Below, piece by piece: positions 11,217 through 22,408 of a stretch of 64,000 bases of DNA. The notes under the pieces were generated by a model. That model was given only the letters and a program-made list of their open reading frames with translations. It had not been told where the DNA came from and ran no database searches. Each line of letters begins with the position of its first letter. The stretch's first letter is position 1. Source of the DNA: Lathyrus oleraceus. Taxonomy: Eukaryota > Streptophyta > Magnoliopsida > Fabales > Fabaceae. The position numbers and the translations under genes were made by a program. The stretch is from assembly GCF_024323335.1 (NCBI RefSeq), contig NC_066580.1, positions 139,309,170 through 139,373,169 on the forward strand, given 5' to 3'.

Positions 11217-12029
11217 GAACCATTAGGTCAGTTGTGTGCGTTAATGTTAGTTAAAATATTAGGCTTTTCAAATTATTAGGTGGGAAAGAAAGAATAGAAT
11301 CAAAAGAAATGTTTTTGGATTTTTTTGACGAAGGACCAAACCTAAGTTTTTTATTATTGGGCCTGACAAGATTTAAAAATCCTGCTCCTACGTATCTCAA
11401 AAGAGAAATCAAGGCTTACGTAGTTCTGGGTAGAAAATGCTTGTTTGTTGGTCGATTTTAGCGAAAGTCATACTGTATTAATCGACGAAAACATTATTTT
11501 ACCCAAAACAGATGAGGAGTGAACGCATACCACACATCGAGCGGATTTATAAATCTACATTCGGAAAAGCGTCATTTATCTCTACTCAACAATCGTGGCC
11601 GAAACATTGTTTTGTATCTCTTAAGACAATATATCTTTCATTTATGAAAAAGGTTTTTGATTAACCGCACGGCGGCGAGAAAAGAATTTGATTGGTTGGA
11701 TGCGTTTTGAGTGATGGCGAGAACTTGGATGAGCGAGATATACATCTCGAATCCTAGCCTCAGGAGTGCACGGTATACACCATGTTCCATTTCCATCTTT
11801 ATTGAAAGAGGTTAAGATAGGAATTAGGTATTTTTGGAGTTTGATTGAGAAAGGGTTTGAAGAAACCGCATTGACAATTTTAGACGATGGCGAGAGCCAA
11901 GATAGGCGAGGCATACGTCTCGAATCTTAATCTCAGGAGTGCACGGTATACACCATGTTCCATTTCCATCTTTATTGAAAGAGGTTAAGATATGAATTAA
12001 GTATTTTGGAGTTTGAAAGACGAGTACTT

Positions 12030-12480
12030 ATGAGTTGCAAGCTCTTACAGCTTGGGTCTAGTACTCGGGACTACGTCTGGACATTCCACCCAGGCAGTCT
12101 GTTTCTTTCCCATTATTTATGGCTTGCAAGCTCTTACAGCTTGAGCCTAATATTCGGGATTATGACTGGATATTCCCTCCAGGATAATCTTTTTCTTCAC
12201 GCTTTATTTAGAAAACGATTTGAATATTAGAGTGTTAAAGAGAAGACGAATATTAACGGCTTGCAAGCTCTTACAACTTGAGCCTAATATTCGGGATTAT
12301 GACTGGATATTCCCTCCAGGATAATCTTTTTCTTCACGCTTTATTTAGAAAACGATTTGAATATTAGAGTGTTAAAGAGAAGACGAATATTAACGGCTTG
12401 CAAGCTCTTACAGCTTGAGCCTAATATTCGGGATTATGACTGGATATTCCCTCCAGGATAATCTTTTTCTTCACGCTTTA
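12030..12480 (-). repeat. LTR subrepeats, about 135-bp unit (right copy)
   Basis: Copies near 12,035, 12,125, 12,260 and 12,395. The junction 'cccattatttatggcttgc' near 12,110 replaces a longer stretch at 2,090-2,290 of the sister LTR and looks like an unequal-recombination or slippage product. Confidence 0.75.
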
Positions 12481-14700
12481 GAAAAGGTTTGAATATTATG
12501 TTTGATTTGTGAAATGATCTTGAAATGATTCACATTATTTTTGGAATGTATTTTGAAATTGAGGAAAGTTGAAATTGATTTTGAAATCGAATGAAATTTG
12601 AGTATGATTATTTACACGTGTAAAAGTATGGATATGGGTACTAATAACCTAACTAAATTAGTTAACACACAAAAATCGACTAATCGAATAAAAAAATATC
12701 GGAAATTCAACCATTAATTAAATCTAAAAGGTAAACATATAATAGTAATAAAATAAATATTAATAAAAATAAAATAAAATAATAAAAAAAGAGATAAAGA
12801 GAACATGCTTTCACGTTGTTTTTTTTAAAAAGTTTAAATAAATATGATATGCCGTAACCATTTAATTAATGCCACATGTCATGGCATAGATAAAATAAAA
12901 TAAAAAAAAGTGATAAAGAAAATGGGACAGCAATTGAAACGAACACAATTTTTCAAATAGCCACAAAACTCTTCTTCCTAAAAATAAGCAAACATGGGGA
13001 AACTCACTTGAACCTCTTATTTCTCTCATTTTCTCAATCTTATTATCATTTTATTGAAACAAAACAAATTATTTTCAAATAGTTTTCAGAAACATAAATT
13101 AAATTAAATAAATAACCAACTTTCAAAATCATAAATAAAATAAAAAGGAGAGAAGAAAAGAGCTACCATATGTGCAGATCTACGACGTGTATGCCGGTTG
13201 CCGACGATGCCGCGATGAGATATGCGGTGACAAGTGATGAGTAAAGGCTTGAGTTTGTTGTTGCTACAAGGGAAAGAGCTGCATTTTTTGTTTGTGTTTG
13301 TATGTGGTGTAGAAGAGAGAGAGATGAAGGAGTTTAACATGTCATAAGCGAACAAGAGAAAAAACTCTAACTTTCTTAGTTTCTCTTATTTTCTTTCTTT
13401 GGCTTTATTTTGAGAGTGAGAAAATATGACATAGTATGGACTTGTATGTTTACAAAAATGAGAGAGGGTCATGATAAAAGGTGTAGGTGAGTAGTTTTGG
13501 AGAGAAAATCAATTTGTGTAGGGTGTTCTTATGTGTGGTACCAAGTGGTTGTAGGAAGGTTATGGAGTTTGGTTGTAGGGTGGTGAAGATGAATAGTTGG
13601 AGATGAATAAAGTTTGTCTTTGTTGTAGTATGAAAGAGGATATATGGTGTGATTATATATGGTTCCATGGAGGGAATATGAGAAGGTTGATAAAAGGAGA
13701 ATATGAAGTTTATAGAGTGTTATATGTTGTAGAAGAAAAAAAAAAGAGTGGTAAAATGGTGTTAACATTGTAGCAGTAAGTTGAGTTCATGAAGCATGAA
13801 GAAAAGAATGTGAATATTATATGGATGGAAGGTAGTATGATGAAGGTGTTTTGATGTGCATGAAGGGTCTTCAGTCACGTTGTTCTTTCCAAAGAGAAAC
13901 TCATTCTCCTTTTTTATGTGGTTTTTCAATTGAGAGGGATGAATATTTTTCTCATGGTGCAGGCGCCGCCGATTGAGTATTAGTCCATCCTTTTTCTCAT
14001 AAGCTAATGACATTAGCTTAAATAGTAAGGATTTCTAGGGTTCTCTTGACACACAAAGACCAAAATGTCCCTTTTAATCATTTTAATTGATAAAATTAGT
14101 TTAAAAATTAAATAAACAAAAATAAATATATGTTTTTTGTTAAATAAAAATAAATAAAACAAATAAATATTTTAATCATTTTTATTTAATATTTTTTAAT
14201 TAGATAATCAAAATAAAATTGAAATGAAAATATGAATAATCCTATTTATTTCTTGTGAATGTGTTAAAAAAAGATGTGCGCAAAAATGCTCGAAAAATTA
14301 AAATAAATGCACCAAAATGATCAATGTGAAATAAACTTATTGGAAAAATACAACGTTTCTTTTAATTTTGAAATAAATATTGACCGGTTAAACAGGCTTG
14401 AGCTGATCAGAAAGTGGCCAAAAAATTAGCTGAAAAATAAATCGAGCATCCAGATTAAACTACGCGAAACGTAGATTAATAAAATTGATGTCTAGAAGCT
14501 TGATTTTAAAAAATTCGTTCACTGATTTGACGCACATCCGTTGATTAATTCAACCGGTTTGTCTGTAGATCCGAAAAAATTGTTTCGACTGATATTTTAG
14601 GCACTATGCGGTATGGAATGCATGGTATGCTATATAGACATGCAATAGCTATGATGAATGTATTGAATCAGCGATTCAGGGTCAAAATTGGGGTATGACA

Positions 14701-17700
14701 CTATGCCTACGTATCTCGTCTGGAACGAGAATCAGAGCTGCCGTAGTTCGGCTCACGCACGCCGAAACAAAACACACACAAACACGGGCAAACATGGAAC
14801 CCGAATGCCAATCGCTGGACTTACATCGGCTTCCGAACCAAACAAACACACTCAGGATACGGACAGCCAATCGCTGGGCTTACATCCATATCCTGACACA
14901 CAAGAGGGTTAACAAGCAAACACACACAAAAAGAAAAAAAAGTGCCCGGAGAGACCTCGCACGGTCTCCTGCCTACGTACCTCATCTGGCATGAGGATCA
15001 GGGCGACGTAGTTCCCCTGAAAGGGAAAGAAATTCTAACCAGAAACCAAGGGAGACACACTACTAGGGAGCTGTACTCGAGCCTAGTGTTATCATGCATC
15101 ATTGCCCTATGTTATGGTTTCTATCCTAACTTGCTCAACAGCAAACTAATCCTAACCAGGAAAAGCAAGCACACATGCTCAATCAAAATAAAGCAAACAT
15201 TCACATAGCACACACTATATCCAGTCAAGTGAGGCTCAAACAAGGGTGGACTGCCGAGGCAAGTCATCTGTACAAGGGTGGTGTTCGCTCTTAACCCTGA
15301 CATTGAGAGTCAGGGTGAAGCAGATGAAAGGTGAGTGAAGATTAGACTTCATAGCTCTTATCCCTGGCCAGGGAGAGCTTCAGACAAAGGAGCGTGGGTC
15401 CAGAAAGGAGGAACCCTTCTACGCTCAAGACTCTGACTCGACTGTACAACAGCACAAGATCTTGGGTTAATGTCCCAATGCGTCAACACAGTGGTGTGAG
15501 CAGAGGGACGACTCAACAGAATAGTGGGAGATAGATTGCATATCTCTTGGGTTCCGCCAATTGCCTCATAGAGGTCTTTACCTGCTTGGGGACAAAGTAA
15601 ACAATCACAAACATCGCCTCTTAAGGAGGACTTCAGACAATTGCCTGGCTAAATAACAAGCCAGGTCTTCCAGACTACATGGAGACAAGAGAGTCTACCT
15701 CAACTGGTTTATACAACCAAGCAGCAGCGCAGCAAGTTCTTAAAGAACTAAAGCGACTATGGTACCTGGAATCAATCAAGCACAGTCAGTATACCAGACA
15801 AACCCAAAAGTAAACAGCAAATGTTAATCTGTACAGTCAAACACAAGTTAATGCACACAAGTGCAAGCCATGAGCTCAAACTCAAGCATCAAACCCTACA
15901 ACACAAAGTCAATGTTAGTTTACAATAAGCAACCAAACTCAATTTACAACTTGCATTGTTCTCCTTAAGGCATTTGCAGCTCAAACCTGAAAATCCAAAC
16001 CAAATGTGAGAAACAAGACCACTAGGCCAAGCCTAGGGTCCAAAGGAGGTGAAAAATTCAAAACAGCAAGTGAAAATTATCCAAAATCACAATCAAACAA
16101 TTTAGAAACCAATGCAATTGGTCCCATGCTCATATCAATCACCATTATCATTTTATGCACAAAATAGCATCAAACATGCAATTTGCAACTTCAAAAGACC
16201 AAACAGAAAGATCTCAATCAAATCAATACCAAAACATTTCAATTAATTCCACAAAAATTCCAGTCTAAACAGAACACATTAAATGGATAGCATGTCAAAT
16301 TTCAGCTCAATTGGACAAAAGGAAGTAGGTCAATGAAAATCAAGAAGTTCAGACATGTTCAAGCAAGCCAACACAAGGCATCAACACAAGCATCAACTTC
16401 CAAAAATCATAAATCAGTGACAATACATGATAAATGAATGGGATCAAAACCACAATGACCTATAATGTGTCTACAATGCTCATACCAAATTTCACACTCA
16501 TACAATCAATGATCAGAATTTCACAAATCAAATGCCAACATGTGTCACAAAACATCACAAAATGACCAAACAGAGGGAAAAGTTCCAATCAAATAGGAAA
16601 TGCCATCAATAAATCCATAAAAATTCACATGTCATCTCAACATACATATGCTCAATCATGCAAAAAATTCGCTCAATTCAAGGTTCCTAGGCAAGGCAAA
16701 TAAAATCATGAAATTCATCAAGCTTGGTGTGACACAAATTGTCACACCTCTATTCAAAAATTCATATCTCAACATCCAGGGATCCAAAAAGTTCAAACTC
16801 TACATCAAAATCACCATCAAAGTGTCTAGAATATGCACAAAACATTTCATCCATTTCTTTGAAAGCATCATCATTTTATGAAAGATATGGCAAAGCATGT
16901 GCAAATGTGACACTACCAAGCAAACCCTAGGCATTTTAATTTTTTACCCGTGCACAAAAATCACAAAAATCACCATTAAATTCTACACACTACAAGGAGC
17001 ATGGTGAAAAAAACCTCATAAAAATTGGACAAGAAATGAACTAGTTATGGATTTTACAAGATCATGTATCAAAATGAAATTAAAAATGAAAAAGAAATAA
17101 GAAATGAATTGAATATAATTGGAAAATGGCATGTTCGTAATTATCCAGTACGCGACCAAAACGGCGTCGCTTCTCATTAATGCGTTGGCACGCTGTGAGA
17201 GGCTGGAGGTAGCGGGAAACAGAATTCAAACCAAGGCCAGGCGAACTGAAGATCTAAGCGCGTTCTTGGAAGCGCTCTTGAACAGGAACATCCAGAAAAT
17301 TCCAGAAATTGAAGAACAACAAATCTCAACCAAAATCTACAAACTCTATACCAAATGAACCGTCTCATCACGTACATCATGGATATGTAAACTATTTCTC
17401 CTAATTCTCAACATAGCAACGGGATCGATCCAAAAAAGAAATGCATATCAAACTTCAAATTCAGATTTCTCATTCAATTCTCAACCAAATCAAAAACTAT
17501 AAACATCATGATAATCTACATTCAAAGACCTACAAAAGCCATATAATGATTCAAACAATCGAAGAATTCGAGCATTTACCTCTTGGAGATGGCAGAGATG
17601 AATTCTTGTGTTTCCTCGTGCAAAACTTCAAAACAGATGAAGATCAATGCTTAGGAAAGTGATTACAACCAGTAATTTACCTCAACACAGCTTCAGCTTC

Positions 17701-19232
17701 GAGAATCATCAAAATGCCATGGAAATGCAAGCTTTGGACAGTTGGAATTCTTCACTCTTTGGCCACGAATTCAATGAAACAGTTCTTCCTCAAGGTTTAT
17801 GGAGCATGGATCCACGAAGAATGAACAAGTTTGGTGAAGAATTGTGATGAAATTGATGAAAAAAGTGTGTTGAAGTTTTGAAGAATTTGGAGGTTTTGGA
17901 GGGAAATTCTGTTATGATTCTTGGAGAATGAAATGTCATTACCAATTCTGTTATGATTAACAACTTATACTCACTCCTTAATCCACTTTGTTAATCACAA
18001 TTAGCAAATTGAGTGAAATAGTGTTAATGTGGTTTTAAGTGAAAGTCCAAAAATGACCTTTTCAAATTGGCAATGTAACAGTACCATGACAGTTCCAACA
18101 AGTCATATCTGCTATTTGGAGTGTGTTGGAAGTGGTTTCATGTGCATTGGCCTTGTATTTCTCAATTTCACTATCTCACACCAAAAATTCAAAAGAATTC
18201 ACTTAAAAAATGACTTTTTGCCTTGACCATTTTTGATGAATTTTGATTATGCATCATGAAAGTACATGTGAAATGGGGTTTGCTCAAAGAAAGATCACCC
18301 AAATTGGACATTCCATGTGAAAGTTATGCCACTTTGAATTTAGGCATTTTTGGAAAATGATTGGACCATAACTTGTCAACCATTCATGAGAAATTCAAGT
18401 TCTTGGACTCTTTGGAAAGGTGAGAGCAAGATCTACAACTTTCATGTTGAACAAAATTTCATTTGAAGCCTTTTTGGACATGTAATTTTGTGGTGAAAAC
18501 CTTTCCATTTTTGGAAACTTTCATTACAAGTCACTTTCCATTTTTGGTAAGTTATCTCCTGACTTCATTTTCTTCATTCTTGATGTTTGAAATGTCAAAT
18601 GAAACTTGTTGAGACATGAATGAAGTGTATCCAACTCTCTCCCACCTCCAAATCCATCAGTTCAAGCCCAGTTGACCACAGTTGACTTTTCTGATTGATA
18701 GATGAATTTGGCAATGCACTGATCAAGTTGAGCATCAAACTCCTGATGAAATGGCTCAAGGATGAAACCCTAGCTTCCATAAGCTCAATATAATCACATG
18801 ATGATCCCCATATCCATTGTAGACCCCATCTCCTTGCCAAGCCCTGATTGGCCCAATACAACTGATTAGGGTTGACCAGTGGTCAAAACCCTAATCTCAA
18901 GGTATCTGATGAATCTCTTGAACCTATTGGATGATATGAAGACTATGATGATGATGATGTACCATTGCACCCAAGATGAAGATCAATCTCCTTGAGAATC
19001 AAGAAACCCTAATTTGACACACCAACCTTCAGATGGTTAATGATCAGTCCACTCAATCAATGAAACCCTAGCTTGCATCATGACCTCTTCATCTCCTGAT
19101 CAAGACCTATGAGGATGACTTGTACAATGTAACCACATGATATGAAACATGCAATGTCTAATGACCTAAAAAAATGATATGCAATATGTTAAGCTAGTCC
19201 CAAGAGAGGAGGGCAAATTTTGAGGTGTTACA
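14701..19232 (-). repeat. Partial LTR of element B, Ogre-type, interrupted by element A
   Basis: The sense strand starts TGTAACACCTCAAAATTTGC at 19,232 and can be followed collinearly with LTR 48,790-53,575 of element C. Shared blocks include 'gagtgaagattagacttca' (15,333 and 49,889) and the 'gatgcatcatgaaagtacatg' type segment (18,251 and 52,830). It stops at 14,700 where element A begins, so its 3' quarter should lie to the left of the window. Match to C is about 85-93 % by eye, clearly closer than C is to LTR G. There is no gene in it; the short ORFs on both strands lack protein-like runs. LTR subrepeats 'gccaatcgctggacttaca' lie at about 14,808-14,890. Confidence 0.8.
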
Positions 19233-19308
19233 CTATGATCCTTGAGGCAATGCAAATGCAATGTTATGATGCCATGAGGGATCTTAGGGTCAAAATTGGG
19301 GTCTTACA
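19233..19308 (-). repeat. First 76 bp of the LTR of element E
   Basis: The sense strand starts TGTAAGACCCCAATTTTGAC at 19,308, a typical Ogre-type LTR start. It is cut at 19,233 by the start of the element B LTR. Its first base block CCCCAATTTTGACCCT is shared with element A. The flank right of it begins 'catac'. The rest of E would be left of the window. Confidence 0.7.
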
Positions 19309-20580
19309 CATACCCAATGGTGCATGTGTTACTTTTTATGAGCATGTGCCAATCAAAGTGGAGACTTCTAGGCTCATGCATGCAAATCTACGTGGCAGAG
19401 GTGGCAGGCTATGGAGCTAGAATTAGGGTGGCATGCATGCAAACAAATGACAAACCAATGCATATGAGAGAAATGAGAAACCGTGAAGCATATGTATAAG
19501 GTTTGAATGGAAGAAAAAATATTTTGTATTTAAATTTATCTTCCTAGGGTTGCATGATGTAGGGATATGTCACAAGTTACTCCCATTTCCAAGACATTTG
19601 ACAATTATACCAACTAGTCTAAATGGAACAATTAGATAACTAATGGACATTATCCGACCACGGTCCAATTTTGTCATACTTGGAAAATTTAGAGCAAGAT
19701 CTTCCGAAAAGGATCGTCTGTGGAGGCGAGTCAAAGAATCTTTAACAGGTCTTAGGAAAACATTTCTTCCATAGACAACTCATGCTTGATGGGTCGTGTA
19801 CATGTACGGTTTCTTAAGACTATGTACACATCCAATTTTTGGTAGGTCTCAGGAAAGCATTTTTCCTCTACGCGGTTCATGCTTAAGGGATTGTGTAAAT
19901 ATTTGGTTTCTTTGTTCCTACACGACTTATGCTTAAAGGGTTTGTGTACATATCAAATTTCTTGGTAGGTCTCAAGAAAGCATTTCCCCTTGCGTGAATC
20001 ATGCTTAAATGGATGTGTACATGTCCAGTTCCTTGGGTCGGGTCACCTCGAGTAGTTCATATCCTAGCCTAGACCCAAGAGATCCCATCTTGATAGATAA
20101 CTCGTCCTATAAAATAAGGTCGGGTTGAGGCAAATGATGTTCTAGGTTAATCATGTTGGCCCAAGACTAATATGCAAACAATATTTGATTGAGATACGGT
20201 GGATAACACATTTAAGCCTAATTGAGAGCATTATTATGATATGTGATTTGACAATTAAGTCTGATTGTCAACACCATTAATAGATCACACATAGTATGGA
20301 TAATCACATTGAATAGCCATTGATAAGCATTAGGTACAAGGCAAGTCATAAATGGTATAAAATTGGATGACCACAAGGGGAAAAGGACACATAACTCAGA
20401 TAATAGATGATTCACAAGAGCATTCGACTGTAACTTTATTCACACTCGCTGATAGAGTTATCATTATTATACCTTTGCGAAAACATTTAGAACGTATTTA
20501 TTATATTTATATAGTTTAAAGACTCTATAAGAAAATATACTAGTTTACAGACTACATAGAAAAATTAAGGAAATAAGTTC
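19309..20580. other. Unassigned repeat-like stretch with three or four diverged 105-120-bp repeats
   Basis: I see no gene. From 19,745 to 20,035 the phrase 'ggtctcaggaaagcattt' (variants at about 19,748, 19,851 and 19,966) alternates with 'tcatgcttaaggg...tgtgtacat', giving diverged tandem copies. This resembles LTR-type subrepeats of an old element, but no termini were found. Confidence 0.4.
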
Positions 20581-20586
20581 ATGATT

Positions 20587-20893
20587 TAGGGTATGTTTTG
20601 ATTGATGGAATGTGATGAAATTGAGAAAAATGGAATGATATGGAACAATTTTACATTGTTTGGATCAATTAAAATCGGATGGCGGAATTGAGTGGTATGA
20701 GTTCCTTTCCATTTCAACACTTACCATCATATTTCTTCCCCTCCTATTTTGGACGGAACAAAGAATTTGTCTTGCTCCACCCTAAAACACCCAAACGATG
20801 GAATGGTATATTCATTCCGCTCCACTCCATTCCACTTCATTCTATTCTACTCATTTTCATTTTGCTTCGTTCATTTCAAGATATCAAAATGTA
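20587..20893. mobile_element. Possible small DNA transposon (MITE-like)
   Basis: Left end 'gggtatgttttgattgatgg' and right end '...tatcaaaatgtagcc' form an imperfect inverted repeat (GG-TA---TTTTGAT), with the interior rich in 'tggaatg' on one side and 'cattcca' on the other. That makes the whole roughly self-complementary. The flanking 'ta' on each side would be the target duplication. Directly after it, 20,895 restarts with 'gtgtttggattgatgg', the head of a second copy. No transposase. The family was not identified. Confidence 0.3.
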
Positions 20894-21100
20894 GCCTAGG
20901 ATGTGTTTGGATTGATGGTATGTGATAGAATGAAATAAAATTGAATGGTAAATAATGAAATTCCATAGTTTGAATTTAGGCTTAATGCATCATTTGGTAT
21001 TTTAACTTAATTTAATATTTCACTTTAGTCCCTTATTTAATAAACATTCATTTTAAGTCCCTTAAATGTTATTTTGTTAGTCACAACAGTCATGTCCATT

Positions 21101-21105
21101 GAATT
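21101..21105. other. Target-site duplication, left (gaatt)
   Basis: 'gaatt' directly left of the copia LTR; the same five bases follow the right LTR at 28,813-28,817. A matched 5-bp duplication shows a simple insertion that has not been rearranged. Confidence 0.9.
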
Positions 21106-22394
21106 TGAAGGAGAATTGCCATCCAAGGCGCAGCAGAATTTAAAAATTTCTCAATTTAGTGATCCTTACGAGTGGGCATGATCAGTGATAGAATCGTTAC
21201 CTCTTGTGGCGATCACGAACGTTGAACGATGACAACGTCTCTACTCAGTCCACACGAACGGATTCCTTCAATCACAGTGCTAGCTGGTACGAATTAAGGC
21301 TTTGAGTGAGAGAGAGAGGGAAACGAAATTCCAAGTCTTCACTTGAGTGTTAGTCTGAGTGACAATGCTTCTACCCAAGGGGTTCTATTTATAGAACCGC
21401 TTGTGTGGGCTTCAAGCTAAAAGGCCCACTTAAGTGTATTTTTGCCCATATCTCATAATATGCCAAAATCACTTAAGTATTTGGTACCTTACCATATTTC
21501 GTCTTCCACTTAAGTGCACCATACCTTACGGTGTTCCTTAGTTACTCTATTTCTCATTAATCCGTCCTTTGTGTGTGACCCTGTAGGTTTTCGTGACGTT
21601 GACAATTATATTAAATCACGCATTTAACATAATAAACAGTGAGCGGTATCTAGCAACACATCACTGCTACCCAAGACACGAAAATGTCATGTGATCTGAC
21701 AAAACCTCCTGTGATAATGATTATGCGTATAATTACCCCTTTGCCCTTATGTCTATATTGAACAAAAGGTATAGACCGTGTCATCCTTGTCCAGTTCAAT
21801 ATTGGGCCCATAGACATTTATCCTGTTACGCAGGATGGGCAAATTCCATCTAGGACACTCATGTCCCTCAGCATGCTTTGTGGAGTACCCATCAACTGTC
21901 TTTATGGTTATCCAGTTACAGACAACGTTTGATCAACAATAAAGCACTCGACTCTACATCTAGGATCCATAGTGGTTTCAGGTCGAAGAGTGGTATACAC
22001 CATTATCACCATGAGAATAACTTATGACACTTTGCATAACTTTCTATATAGTATTCTCATAGCGGGTTAATCCGGTATAAATATTACTCATAATATTCAT
22101 ACCTATGTTTAAGACTTGATAACTCTTTATCCATGATCCATGAGATGTGATCATCAGTCTACAAACATAATAGTCTTAATGCTTTAATGTTATCCCACTT
22201 CACAATAAAGCTCGACTACAGATACTTTAAGAATAATGTCCTTATGTTTAATATGGTCTCATGATCAAGTCACACTTGATGCATTAAACGGACTAGCTAT
22301 TCTAGGGACTTTATTAAATAACCGTAATAAATAAAAAGCCTTTTATTATTAATAAATAATTCGATACAAGTACCAAAAGTGGCTTACACCAACA
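21106..22394 (-). repeat. 3' LTR of the copia element (1,289 bp)
   Basis: The sense strand starts TGTTGGTGTAAGCC at 22,394 and ends CTCCTTCA at 21,106. It lacks a 13-bp block present in the 5' LTR near 28,790. Confidence 0.9.
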
Positions 22395-22405
22395 ATCTCC
22401 CACTA
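22395..22405 (-). other. Polypurine tract of the copia element
   Basis: Sense strand TAGTGGGAGAT immediately before the LTR start TGTTGG. Confidence 0.65.
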
Positions 22406-22408
22406 GAA

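Larger units (their letters stand above)
953..14700 (-). mobile_element. Element A: gag-only Ogre-type retrotransposon in tandem LTR-internal-LTR arrangement
   Basis: Sense order, right to left: LTR 14,700-10,973, primer-binding site 10,970-10,953, leader, gag 10,139-8,626, non-coding 8,625-6,441, tandem array 6,440-5,250, polypurine tract 4,884-4,872, LTR 4,871-953, then a second primer-binding site, leader and gag start running out at 1. No protease, RT, RNase H or integrase is recognisable in the 6.1-kb internal part, and gag itself is broken and lacks its central domain, so this copy depended on proteins made elsewhere. The LTRs are nearly identical, so the element is young. Its right flank starts 'ctatg' and lies inside the LTR of element B. 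Confidence 0.82.
10973..14700 (-). repeat. 5' LTR of element A (3,728 bp)
   Basis: The sense strand starts TGTCATACCCC at 14,700 and ends GCGACA at 10,973. A pair with 953-4,871. The right neighbour 14,701 onward ('ctatgcctacgtatct') is LTR sequence of element B, as shown by the uninterrupted versions of the same stretch near 47,613 and 49,194, so 14,700/14,701 is a true insertion edge. The other edge, needed to confirm the target duplication, is outside the window. Confidence 0.88.

Noticed and set aside
17119..17847. + strand ORFs of 66-79 codons in LTR B
   Set aside because: Inside an LTR, not conserved with the homologous part of LTR C (51.6-52.5 kb), no domain.
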